DNA from: DASZIT01 sp963709665
GTDB lineage: Bacteria; Actinomycetota; Acidimicrobiia; Acidimicrobiales; RAAP-2
NCBI GenBank assembly: GCA_963709665.1
Contig: CAVPWU010000004.1
Coordinates: 152,025-216,024 of the forward strand
Direction of reading: 5' to 3'
DNA length: 64,000 nucleotides
The notes beneath the pieces were generated by a model, which worked only from the letters and a program-made list of their open reading frames with translations, ran no database searches and was not told where the DNA came from. Positions 18,022-28,300 of this stretch are shown in pieces. The position numbers were made by a program, and so were the translations under genes. Every line of letters begins with the position of its first letter. The first letter of the stretch is position 1.

Positions 18022-18348
18022 ATGAGGATGAGATCCGTGTTGATCGGGATCGCCGCCCTGGCGCTGTCCCTGGTGGCGATGCCGACGGTCACCGCCGGCG
18101 CCACCTCGGACCCCGGCTGCTACGTGGGCTGCACGCCGTCGCAGGGCGGCTCCGGCGGCACCCCGCCGCTGACCACCGACCCGACCCCCGCGGCCTCCGG
18201 AGGCTCGACGGGTGGCTCCTCCTCGAGCGGGACCACCAGCCTGCCCTTCACCGGAGCGGACGTCGAGGAGCTGGCGGCCATCGGCGTGGGCGCCCTGGTG
18301 GTCGGTGGGCTCCTGGTCCGCCGTCGCCGCAGCCACCTGGCCGCCTGA
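18022..18348 (+). CDS. Small LPFTG-anchored surface protein (sortase substrate)
   Basis: A 108-residue protein. The ATG at 18022 is chosen for its AAAGG ribosome site; an in-frame ATG lies at 18004. It consists of a signal peptide (RSVLIGIAALALSLVAM), a short Ser/Gly/Pro-rich stalk with two cysteines (DPGCYVGCTPSQGG), and a full sorting signal: LPFTGADVEE, the hydrophobic run LAAIGVGALVVGGLL and the positive tail VRRRRSHLAA. LPxTG signals are cleaved between Thr and Gly and joined to the cell wall by sortase. The sortase encoded about 1.1 kb downstream (19460-20368) is the likely enzyme. Small LPxTG proteins also occur in Firmicutes WxL clusters, which matches the context here. Confidence 0.85.
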   Translation: MRMRSVLIGIAALALSLVAMPTVTAGATSDPGCYVGCTPSQGGSGGTPPLTTDPTPAASGGSTGGSSSSGTTSLPFTGADVEELAAIGVGALVVGGLLVRRRRSHLAA

Positions 18349-18584
18349 TCCACCCCCCGGGGGTGAGACCCCCGCAGTAGTCCGTCACGTCCGTCCCCGA
18401 CGCCGCGGCGGAGCCGCGCCGTCCGGCCCGGCGTCTCCCCGACCCGGTGGGTTCGCGCCCTGTGTGGTCGGGATGCACTGCGTTCCGTCGTGAGGATGCC
18501 GCGCCGACGCTGGCGATCCCGCCCGTCCGCCACAACGGGCTTCAGGGCGGGGAGCCGGGTGCCGTTCCCATGAGGTGACACCGG

Positions 18585-18614
18585 CCATGTGGTCGGCGTC
18601 ACCCGACCACATGG
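18585..18614. promoter_or_regulatory. Perfect 12-bp inverted repeat across the start of the Thr-linker protein gene
   Basis: CCATGTGGTCGG, six bases, then CCGACCACATGG. Both arms contain an ATG in frame with the gene (18587 and 18611). A competing pair, GGTGAC (18575-18580) with GTCACC (18598-18603), could form an alternative stem. Such an element could be an operator, or an mRNA hairpin that hides the start codon. Confidence 0.55.
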
Positions 18615-19450
18615 GAACCGACCTCACGCCCGAGCCACTCACCGACGGGGATCGCCGGTCCGGGTCTCCCGACGCGGCGTCCGGCCATCGTCGGGTCCGC
18701 CGGGGCGCCCGGGGATGGACCGTCCGGGTGGCCGGCTCGGCCGCCGCCGTGACGCTGGCCGTCCTGGCGCTCACCGTGCCGGCGTCGTCGTCGTCGACGG
18801 TCCGCCATCACCACCGTTCCCCGCGGCACCCCGCCAGCGCCGTGGCCGTCGGCTCCGCCCTCCTGGTCCACCTCGCACCGCCGACCACCACCACGACGAC
18901 GACGACCACGACCACCACCACCACCGCTCCGGCGACGGCCGCTCCGGCGCCGGCCGCCTCCACCGACGGCCTCACCCCCGACCAGGCCGGCGCCGAAGCT
19001 CTCGCCCTGGTGCGCTACCCCTGGCAGCAGATCCCCGGGTACACCATCGAGTTCCTCCCCATCGCCGACGCCCCGGTGGCCGGCTTCAAGGGGAACACCA
19101 CCTTCCGCTGGGGCTCGCCGGGGGGGACCTCGGTGCTCTACGTCTACCCCGGCGAGACGGTGGGCGAGCTGGCCGGGATCACCGCCTTCGAGATCGGGCA
19201 CGAGGTGGATGCCGCCGGGCTGGAGCCCGACGGCGGTCATCCGGCCGTCGAGGACCTGCTGGGGATCCACCCCGCCAGCTGGACGCCCCAGTGCGACTGC
19301 GCCGAACAGGAGTACCTGTCCGGGTGGTACGCCGCCGCCTTCTCCGACTACTGGTCGCCGGGCGTCGGCAACTGGAGCGACCTGGCGCCCATGCCGACCG
19401 GGGCCACCCTGGCCGCCCTCCAGCCGTGGCTCGAGCCGGCCATCAGCTGA
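18587..19450 (+). CDS. Secreted or membrane protein with poly-Thr linker and degenerate metallopeptidase-like motif
   Basis: A 287-residue protein; the ATG at 18587 is preferred because GAGGTGA lies about eight bases upstream. An Arg-rich cytoplasmic start leads to one hydrophobic segment (VAGSAAAVTLAVLALTVPA), then a linker with about 14 consecutive Thr and Ala/Pro repeats. The C-terminal domain (residues ~125-287) has the layout of actinobacterial minimal metallopeptidase-like domains: a beta region ending in VLYVYPGE, then ITAFEIGHEVDAAGL, where relatives carry AHELGH, and a late CDCAEQEYLSGWYAAAFSDY. The first zinc-ligand His of HExxH is Phe here, so catalytic activity is doubtful. It is followed by the convergent sortase gene. 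Confidence 0.65.
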   Translation: MWSASPDHMGTDLTPEPLTDGDRRSGSPDAASGHRRVRRGARGWTVRVAGSAAAVTLAVLALTVPASSSSTVRHHHRSPRHPASAVAVGSALLVHLAPPTTTTTTTTTTTTTTAPATAAPAPAASTDGLTPDQAGAEALALVRYPWQQIPGYTIEFLPIADAPVAGFKGNTTFRWGSPGGTSVLYVYPGETVGELAGITAFEIGHEVDAAGLEPDGGHPAVEDLLGIHPASWTPQCDCAEQEYLSGWYAAAFSDYWSPGVGNWSDLAPMPTGATLAALQPWLEPAIS

Positions 19451-19459
19451 ATCGGGCGC

Positions 19460-20368
19460 TCAGTAGCTGGCGGGCAGCAGGGGCGTCACCGCCTGAAAGA
19501 AGAGGAACACCACCACCAGGCAGGCCAGCCCGCCGCCCACCGCCACCAGCAGGCGGCCCGGCCGCCGCATCCGGCGGAAGGCCAGGCCCAGGCCCACCAC
19601 CGCCGCCACCAGTACCGCGCCCCACAGGGCGGCGGGCCACCAGGGGGTGCCGGCCGGGGCGGCGGCCGCCTCCGCCCGGTGGCCACGGGTCGGCGGGGTG
19701 GCGGTCGGGGTGCTGGCCGAGGCCAGCGTGCTGCCGGCCAGGGTGGCCTGCACCACCAGGCGCTGGGTGGCGCTGTAGCGGGGGTTGCAGGTGGTGAGGG
19801 TCAGCCGGTTCCCGGGGGTGGGGGCGACCACCGCCACGTCGCTGGGCGGCACCGCCTGGCTGGTGTCCACCGTGTAGGTGAAGACCCCCTGCAGCGTGGT
19901 GATGATGATCGGGGAGCCGGCCACCAGCTCGTTGAGGTTGTAGAAGGGGTGGAGGTAGGTGGTCCGGTGGCCGGCGATGGCCACGTTGCCGGCCTCGCCG
20001 GGGAGCGGGGTCCCCGGGTAGTGGCCGGGGCCCTGGGCCAGCTGGGCGGCGGCGGTCCCCTCCACGATGGCCATGGACAGGTCGATGGCCGGGATGTCGA
20101 TGGTCCCCACCACCGACCCGACCGGCGGCGGGGCCACCGTCGGGGCCACCCCGGGCGGATCGGCCTTCGGGTGGGTGGTCGACGGTGGGGGGGCCGGGTG
20201 CTCGCCGGCGCGGTGGAGCTGGGCGCGGAACTGGCTCTGCAGGACGGCCTGGTCCCGGGCGGTGGCCAGTCCGGTCCCCCAGAGGAGGTAGGGGATGAAC
20301 AGCAGCACCAGCACCCCGAAGCCGACGAGCACACTGCCGATCGCAACCCGGATGGTCGTGAACGACAC
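19460..20368 (-). CDS. Sortase (class E-like) with C-terminal membrane helices
   Basis: A 302-residue protein beginning with GTG. An N-terminal membrane helix (residues ~5-30) is followed by a Pro-rich linker and the sortase domain (residues ~85-215). The catalytic triad is visible: His in VAIAGHRTTYLHPF, Cys in LTLTTCNPRYSAT and Arg in TQRLVVQ. Sortases cleave LPxTG-type signals and attach the protein to the cell wall. The TTCNPRYSATQR form is typical of class E/F enzymes in high-GC Gram-positives. Unusually, two more hydrophobic segments (about 240-260 and 275-297) follow the domain, so both ends sit in the membrane. The likely substrate is the LPFTG protein at 18022. Confidence 0.9.
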   Translation of the reverse strand: MSFTTIRVAIGSVLVGFGVLVLLFIPYLLWGTGLATARDQAVLQSQFRAQLHRAGEHPAPPPSTTHPKADPPGVAPTVAPPPVGSVVGTIDIPAIDLSMAIVEGTAAAQLAQGPGHYPGTPLPGEAGNVAIAGHRTTYLHPFYNLNELVAGSPIIITTLQGVFTYTVDTSQAVPPSDVAVVAPTPGNRLTLTTCNPRYSATQRLVVQATLAGSTLASASTPTATPPTRGHRAEAAAAPAGTPWWPAALWGAVLVAAVVGLGLAFRRMRRPGRLLVAVGGGLACLVVVFLFFQAVTPLLPASY

Positions 20369-20534
20369 GCGCCGATGCTACCGGTGACGGCGCCGGACCC
20401 GGGGTCGGAGGTCCGGTCGGCGACCGGGTCGGAGGCGGTCCGGACGGTACACTCACCCGGCTCCCTCCCGTGATCGCCGGTCGGGGCGCCCGGGCCCCGG
20501 CCCCCACCGCGCTGGCGATCGTCAGGTGGCTCGG

Positions 20535-22328
20535 ATGGACGACGAGGAGACGGTCGACGACAGCGTCGATGACCGTCGGCCCGGTGGCGACGCCCGCCGT
20601 CCCCGGCACCGTCGGCGGTGGGTGCTGGCCGCCGCCGTCGTGGTCCTGCTGGTGTGGGGCGGCGTCCTGGCCGGCCGCAGCTGGTCGGCCTACCAGAGCG
20701 ACAAGCGGGGGCTGGCCGCCCTCGAGCAGGTGAAGGGCAACCTGGCCCCGGGCACCCTGACCTCCGCCGCCACCGTGCGGACCCTCCAGGTGGCCGAGGG
20801 GGACTTCCGGCAGGCCTCCGCCGACCTGTCGTCGCCGCTGTTCGGTCCGGTGACCATTCTGCCGGTGGTCGGCCGGCAGCTCCGCTCGGTGCGGGCCATC
20901 ACCTCGGGGGCGGTGGTGGTCTCGGGGACCGGCGCCACCTTCGTCGGCCAGGTCCAGACGGTCCTGGACCAGCCCCGGGGCGGCGGCCCCCAGCGGGTGG
21001 CCTCCCTCCGGCAGCTGGGACGCCTGTCGGCCGCCGCCGCCGCCGACCTCGACGGCATCGACACCGGACCGTCGAATGCCCTGATCGCACCGCTGGCCAC
21101 CAAGCGCGCCGAGTTCGTCAGCCAGCTCACCACCGTCCGGGACCGGCTCACCAGCGCCGCCGCCGTGTCCTCGGCGGTCGCCGCCATCCTCCAGGGCCCC
21201 CGGACCTACCTGGTGCTGGCGTCCAACAACGCCGAGATGCGTGCCGGCTCCGGCGCCTTCCTCGAGGTGGGGACGGCCACCACCGCCGACGGGTCGGTCC
21301 ACCTGGGCGACCTCACCCCGTCCGGCGATCTCACCCTGCCCGAGGGGGCGGTCCCGGTGACCGGCGACCTCGAGCAGAACTGGGGCTGGCTGAAGCCCGG
21401 CGTCGACTGGCGGAACCTGGGGGTGACCCCGGAGTTCGACGTCACCGCCCCACTGGCCGCCCGGATGTGGCAGGCCAACACCGGCCAGTCGGTGGACGGG
21501 GTCCTGGCCCTGGACGTCGAGGGCCTGCGCCAGCTGCTGGTGGCCACCGGCCCGGTGGTGGTCGGCACCACCACGGTGAGCGCCGACACCATCGACCAGT
21601 ACCTGCTCCACGACCAGTACGAGGGGCTGACCGACGACGCCACCGCCGACAGCGGCCGGACCGAGCAGTTGGGGGCCCTGGCCTCGGCGGTCATCGGGAA
21701 CCTGCAGAGCCAGTCGCTCGACCTCAAGGCGCTGGCCTCCTCGATGGCCACCGCCACCGCCGGGCGGCACCTGCTGGTCTGGTCGTCCGACCCCACCGCC
21801 CGGGCGGCGTGGCGCACCAGCGGGGTGGCCGGGATGCTGACCCCCGACTCGCTGGACGCCGACCTCGTCAACCGGGGCGGCAACAAGCTCGACCCCTACG
21901 TCTCGGTGGGTGTCACCCTCACCACCCGGCCGTCGGGGACCGACACCGCGGTGACCATGGCCGTCGACATCGCCAACCACACCCCGGCGGGGCAGTCGCA
22001 GTTCATCGCCGGCCCCTACCCCGGCCTCGGCACCAGCTACGGCGAGTACGTCGGCGTGCTGGCGGCCAACCTCCCCGCCGCCGCCACCCGGCGGACCACC
22101 ACCGGCGGGGGACCGGCGGTGGCCGACGGTGGCGAGGGCCCCACCTGGCTGTCGGCGGTGCCGGTGACCGTCGCCGCCGGGGCCTCCACCACCGTCACCT
22201 ACTCCTTCGTGCTGCCCGGCCACCACGGGGACCTGTCGGTGGTGCCGTCGGCCCGGATCCCGGCCGAGCAGTGGCGCTTCGGCAGCCGCCAATTCACCGA
22301 CGCCGCCCCCACCGAGTTGTCCTGGTGA
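20535..22328 (+). CDS. DUF4012 family membrane-anchored protein
   Basis: A 597-residue protein read from the ATG at 20535 (AGGTGG upstream; a GTG at 20526 is possible). A highly charged cytoplasmic leader precedes one membrane helix (WVLAAAVVVLLVWGGVLAG), with the rest outside. The region YLVLASNNAEMRAGSGAFLE is the DUF4012 signature, and VDWRNLGVTPEFDVTAPLAA and the SVDGVLALDVEGLRQLL segment also match that family. DUF4012 proteins are large surface proteins often found inside capsule or exopolysaccharide loci of actinobacteria, with distant similarity to LytR-CpsA-Psr-type surface enzymes, but without a known reaction. Its place just before the giant surface protein and the Wzc-like kinase supports a cell-envelope polysaccharide role. 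Confidence 0.85.
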   Translation: MDDEETVDDSVDDRRPGGDARRPRHRRRWVLAAAVVVLLVWGGVLAGRSWSAYQSDKRGLAALEQVKGNLAPGTLTSAATVRTLQVAEGDFRQASADLSSPLFGPVTILPVVGRQLRSVRAITSGAVVVSGTGATFVGQVQTVLDQPRGGGPQRVASLRQLGRLSAAAAADLDGIDTGPSNALIAPLATKRAEFVSQLTTVRDRLTSAAAVSSAVAAILQGPRTYLVLASNNAEMRAGSGAFLEVGTATTADGSVHLGDLTPSGDLTLPEGAVPVTGDLEQNWGWLKPGVDWRNLGVTPEFDVTAPLAARMWQANTGQSVDGVLALDVEGLRQLLVATGPVVVGTTTVSADTIDQYLLHDQYEGLTDDATADSGRTEQLGALASAVIGNLQSQSLDLKALASSMATATAGRHLLVWSSDPTARAAWRTSGVAGMLTPDSLDADLVNRGGNKLDPYVSVGVTLTTRPSGTDTAVTMAVDIANHTPAGQSQFIAGPYPGLGTSYGEYVGVLAANLPAAATRRTTTGGGPAVADGGEGPTWLSAVPVTVAAGASTTVTYSFVLPGHHGDLSVVPSARIPAEQWRFGSRQFTDAAPTELSW

Positions 22329-22398
22329 GCATGGTCTGACCGCTCTCTGTGAGGGACCTTTCACTCAAGGCGACTAGCAGCCTTGTCGATGAGATGGC

Positions 22399-25300
22399 AT
22401 GGGGCAGGGGGCTATCGAAGGGAACCACCGGTCAGCCGGAGGGGTCCGTCGATGGTCCGTGATCCTGGCCGCCCTGGTGGTCCTCCTGGCCACCACCGGC
22501 GCCTCCCTGATCACCGGCGCCCGCCCGGCGGCGGCGGCCTCCAGCGGGCCCTCCACCACCCCGCCGACCATGGTCTGCGGCGTGGCCAACCCGGCCTCGA
22601 TGGTCTACAACGGGAGCGGGCCCACCAACCCGGTGACCACCCTGGTCTCGGGGATCACGCCCTGGAGCTTCACCGAGAGCAACAACCAGCTCTACGAGCT
22701 CGACAACGGGACCAAGGTCAACGTCTACTCGCTCACCGGCACCCTGGTCTCCTCCATCACCCTGCCCTTCAACATGGGCAACTCCAACCAGGACATGGTG
22801 GTGGGACCGGACGGGAGCCTCTACCTCTACGGCCCCGGGCCCGTCCTCTACAAGCTGTCGTCCACCGGGTCGGTCCTCTGGCAGTACCCGCTCAGCATCG
22901 CGCCCAACGGCCTCTTCGCCTGGCACGACGCCTCGGGCAACTTCGCGGTCGGCGTCATCCTCCGGGGGCAGGCCACCGGACCGCTGATCAACGCCGCCGG
23001 GGCGCTGGACGGCACCGAGCCGGTGCCCGGGACCGCCGTCTCCGACCTGGTGACGCCGGAGGCGGGCGGAGGCTTCGACGTCACCGACGGCGACTACGTC
23101 TACGAGTACAACTCGTCGGGGGTGAAGACCTTCACCTTCGGCAACGCCACCGCCGCCGGCTCCTCCGACACCCCCGGCGCCCCCTTCGCCTTCTACCAGG
23201 GGGGCGGGGCCGTCCAGATCGGCTCCACCGTCTACGTCGCCGACAGCGGCGATCCCAACCAGGGCCACGGGATCGAGGCCTTCTCCACCCAGGGGTACCT
23301 CCAGGGCGTGGCCTCCGACAGCACGGTCAACGTCGGGGGTCCCTCACCGCTGGAGCTGGTGGGCACCACGCTCTACTACATCGACGGCAGCTCCCTGGCC
23401 TCCATCACCGAGGCCAACCTGGCGGCGCTGGTGGCCGAGTCGGCCGCCCCGGCGCAGGACGGCTTCGGGGACACCCTGGGCATCGGGGCGGGCATCGTCA
23501 CCCCGGTGACGGCCGGCTACTTCGCCCCCGGCACCACCCCGACCGTCAACGCCACCTTCGACCCGTGGTGGGAGACCCTGTCGTCCCACCTGTCCCTGAG
23601 CTACCAGGTGATGAGCTCGACCCAGATCACCGGCAACAGCTGGCCGGCCGCCACCACCGTCGGGGTGTCGACCGGTTCCACCGGCTCGTCGGGGATCACC
23701 CTGCCGCTGGCCATCCCGGCCGCCGACACCGGGCCCGGCGTCTACGAGGTCAACGCCGACCTGGTGGACACCTCGACCCAGACCACCATCGGGTCCACCT
23801 GCCTGACCTACTCGGTGGGGGCGTCGGGGGACACCCTCAACTTCTCCAGCCTGGCCGCCGGGGAGGACTACGGCGGCCCGGCACCGGTCCGGGCGGTGCA
23901 GGAGGCCGCCGCCTTCGGCACCGGGCTGGCCCGGGAGGGCCTGGACTGGGGGACGCTGCTGCCCAACTGCAACTCCGGCGCCGTCACCGTGGCCGCCTGC
24001 GGGCCGTCGTCGCTGACCTTCTCCTCCTACGACCCGGCGACCGAGCAGGCGGCCGCCGAGGCGAAGACGCTGGGCGTGAAGTTCGAGGTGCTGGTGGCCA
24101 CCGGCGGCCCGGTCGACACCGCGGTGGTCAACTTCGGCAACGGCCTCTGGCAGCAGGACATCCAGGCCATCGCCGCCCACTTCGCCTCGTCGGCCCCCGA
24201 CCTCACCTACCTCGAGGCGTGGAACGAGCCCAACAACACCTGGGGGTCGGCCACCACCTACGTGACCCAGATCCTGGCGCCGTTCGACGCCGGGGTGAAG
24301 GCGGCCGACGCCGCCGACGGCCACACCGACCTGGTGATCGGCGGCACGGTCTGCGGCATGGAGATGAGCTACTGGAACACCTTCGCGGCGGCCGGTGGGT
24401 TCTCCGACCTCGACGTGGTGGCCACCCACCCCTACACCGGCTACGACGACTCCTACGAGGAGGACAACGTCCCCCCGCTCCTCTCCGCCCTGGTGGGGCT
24501 GATGGCCGCCAACGGGGCCGGCACCAAGCCGCTCTGGGACACCGAGCAGGGGTGGTGGTCCAACACCTACGAGACCTACTACGACGCCGGCAACTGGGCG
24601 GCCCGCGCCTGGATGTGGAACAAGTCGGTGGGCATGACCACCTGGAACTACTTCCTCACCGAGGGGGCCTTCAGCAGCCCGGACGTGTCGTACTCGCTGA
24701 TCCAGGCGGCGGCCGGCATCAACTACGTGAAGCCGGACGGCATCGCCCTGATGACCGTCTCCTCGCTGCTCGGCTCCCGCCCCTACCTGGGCATGGTGGC
24801 CACCGGCATCCCCCACGCCTACGCCATGCTCTTCGGCCCCGCCCCCGGCACCACCACCGACGTGCTGGCCGCCTGGACCGACGACCTGACGGTGGCCGCC
24901 GACGCCACCCTGAGCGCCGGCACCGGACCCGTGGCGGTGCCCACCACCGGCGTCCTCGGCCAGGCCGGTTCGCTCACCCTGGCGGCCGGGACCCAGACCC
25001 CGCTCACCCTGACCGGGGCCCCCACCTACCTGACCGTCCCCCAGGGCGACACGGTGGCGCTGGCCCCCGCCGAGAGCTTCGGCTCCGACCTGGCGCTGGC
25101 CTCCGGGGTCACCGCCACCGCCACCTCCTCGGTGTCGGGCAACGCCCCGTCCGAGGCCATCCGCTCCCTGACCACCAACGGGGTCACCGGGCCGGACGCC
25201 ACCACCGACACCGGCGCCGACTACGGCGGGTGGCGGGCGGCTCCCACCGACACCTCCCCCTCCCTCACCGTCGCCTTCCCCTCCGCCCAGTCGGTCGACC

Positions 25301-28300
25301 GGGTGGTGGTGTCGACCGCCACCCTGGGCAGCACCATGCCCGGGCTCCGCACCTACCAGGTGCAGGCCGACGAGGGCGGTACCTGGACCACGGTGGCCAC
25401 CACCACCGACGAGTTCTACCAACGGATGTCCGAGATGACCTTTCCGGCGGTCACCGCCACCGGGGTCCGGATCCTGCCCCAGGCCACCGACTACAACGAC
25501 TCCGCCGCCGGGCTCGAGCCGTGGTTCTGGGGCCCGTCGTGGACCAGTACCCCGGCCGTCTACTCGGTGGAGGCCTACGGTCCCGGGAGCGCGCCGGCCG
25601 GCAACCTGGCCCCGGTGGTGTCGGGCGTCTCGCCGGCCACCGGTCCGCAGGCCGGGGGCACCTCGGTCACCGTGACCGGCACCAACCTCACCGGGGCCAC
25701 CGGGGTGTCGTTCGGCACCACCCCCGCCACCTCCTTCACCGTCACCTCCGCCACCACGCTGACGGCGGTGGCGCCGGCCGGCACCGGCACCGCCGACCTC
25801 ACCGTGACCGGCGGCGGGGGGACCTCGGCCACCTCGTCGGCCGACCACTTCACCTACCTGGCCGCCCCCACCGTCGCCTCGGTGAGCCCCGCCGACGGGC
25901 CCACCGCCGGGGGATCGACGGTCACCGTGACCGGCACCAACCTCACCGGGGCCACCGGGGTGTCGTTCGGCACCACCCCGGCCACCTCCTTCACCGTCAC
26001 CTCCGCCACCGCGCTCACGGCGGTGGCGCCGGCCGGCACCGGCACCGCCGACGTCACGGTGACCACCCCCGGCGGCACCTCGGCCACCTCGTCGGCCGAC
26101 CGGTACGCCTGGGTGGGGGCACCCACCGTCACCTCGGTGAGCCCGTCGGAGGGGACCACGGCCGGAGGCACGGCGGTGACCGTGACCGGCACCAACCTGG
26201 TCGGCATCACCGGGGTGAGGTTCGGGGCCACCGCCGCCACCGGCGTCACGGTGGCCTCGTCCACCTCGCTGACCGCCACCGCCCCGGCCGGCACCGGCAC
26301 GGTGGACGTCACCGTCACCGGGGTGGGCGGCACCTCGGCCGCCGTCTCGGCCGACCACTTCACCTACGTCACCTCCCCGGCGATCGCCTCGGTGAGCCCG
26401 GCGGCCGGCCCGCTGGCCGGCGGCACCCACGTCACCGTCACCGGCACCTCGTTGACCGGCGCCACCGCCGTGACCTTCGGCACCACGCCGGCCACCTCGT
26501 TCACCGTCGTCTCCGCCACCTCGCTGACCGCCACCGCACCGGCCGGCACCGGGACGGTGGACGTCACGGTCACCGCACCGGGCGGCACCTCGGCCACCAG
26601 CTCGTCCGACCGGTTCACCTACGTGGCCGCCCCCACCGTCACCGGGGTGGCCGCCTCGGACGGTCCCGCCACCGGGGGCACCACCGTCACCGTCACCGGC
26701 TCCAACTTCACCGGCGTCACCGGGGTGTCGTTCGGCAGCCAGGCGGGGACCTCGGTGACGGTCACCTCCTCCACCTCCCTCACCGTCACCGCACCCGCCG
26801 GCGCCGGGGCGGTCGACGTCACCGTCGCCGCGGTGGGCGGCACCTCGGCCACCTCCCCGGCCGACGTCTTCACCTACGTGCCGGCCCCGACGGTGGCCGC
26901 CGTCAGCCCGGCCAGCGGTCCGGCCACCGGGGGCACCACCGTCACCGTCACCGGCACCAACCTCACCGGGGCCTCGACGGTGAAGTTCGGCGGGGTGGCG
27001 GCCACCACCGTCACCGTCACCGGCCCCACCTCGCTCACCGCCACCGCCCCGGCCGGCACCGGCACGGTGGACGTCACCGTCACCACGGTGGGCGGAACCT
27101 CGTCCACCTCGTCGGCGGACCAGTTCGCCTACGTGCCGGCCCCCGCCGTCACCACCGTCAGCCCGGACGACGGGCCCCAGGCCGGCGGGACCCACGTCAC
27201 CGTCACCGGCACCTCGTTGACCGGCGCCACCGCCGTGACCTTCGGCACCACGCCGGCCACCTCGTTCACCGTCGTCTCCGCCACCTCGCTGACCGCCACC
27301 GCCCCGGCCGGCACCGGGACGGTGGACGTCACGGTCACCGCACCGGGCGGCACCTCGGCCACCAGCTCGTCCGACCGGTTCACCTATGTGGCCGCCCCCA
27401 CCGTCACCGGGGTGGCCGCCTCGGACGGTCCCGCCACCGGGGGCACCACCGTCACCGTCACCGGCACCAACTTCACCGGCGTCACCGGGGTGTCGTTCGG
27501 CAGCCAGACCGGCACCTCGGTGACGGTCACCTCCTCCACCTCCCTCACCGTCACCGCACCCGCCGGCGCCGGGGCGGTCGACGTCACCGTCGCCGCGGTG
27601 GGCGGCACCTCGGCCACCTCCCCGGCCGACGTCTTCACCTACGTGCCGGCCCCGACGGTGGCCGCCGTCAGCCCGGCCAGCGGTCCGGCCACCGGCGGCA
27701 CCACCGTCACCGTCACCGGCACCAACCTCACCGGGGCCTCGACGGTGAAGTTCGGCGGGGTGGCGGCCACCGCCGTCACCGTCACCGGCCCCACCTCGCT
27801 CACCGCCACCGCCCCGGCCGGTACCGGCACGGTGGACGTCACCGTCACCACGGTGGGCGGCACCTCGTCCACCTCGGCGGCGGACCAGTTCGCCTACGTG
27901 CCGGCCCCCGCCGTCACCGCCGTCAGCCCGGACGACGGGCCCCAGGCCGGCGGGACCACCGTCACCGTCACCGGGACCCACCTCACCGGCGCCACCGCCG
28001 TGACCTTCGGCACCACGCCGGCCACCTCGTTCACCGTCGTCTCCGCCACCTCGCTGACCGCCACCGCACCGGCCGGCACCGGGACGGTGGACGTGACCGT
28101 CACCACGGTGGGCGGCACCTCGTCCACCTCGGCCGCCGACCAGTACACCGGCGTCGCCCCGCCGTCCGTCGGGCTGGTCAGCCCGTCGAGCGGGCCCATC
28201 GTCGGCGGCACCCGGGTGACGGTGACCGGAACCAACTTCGTCGGGGTCACCGGGGTCCGGTTCGGCACCCAGGCGGGCACCTCGGTGACGGTCACCTCCC

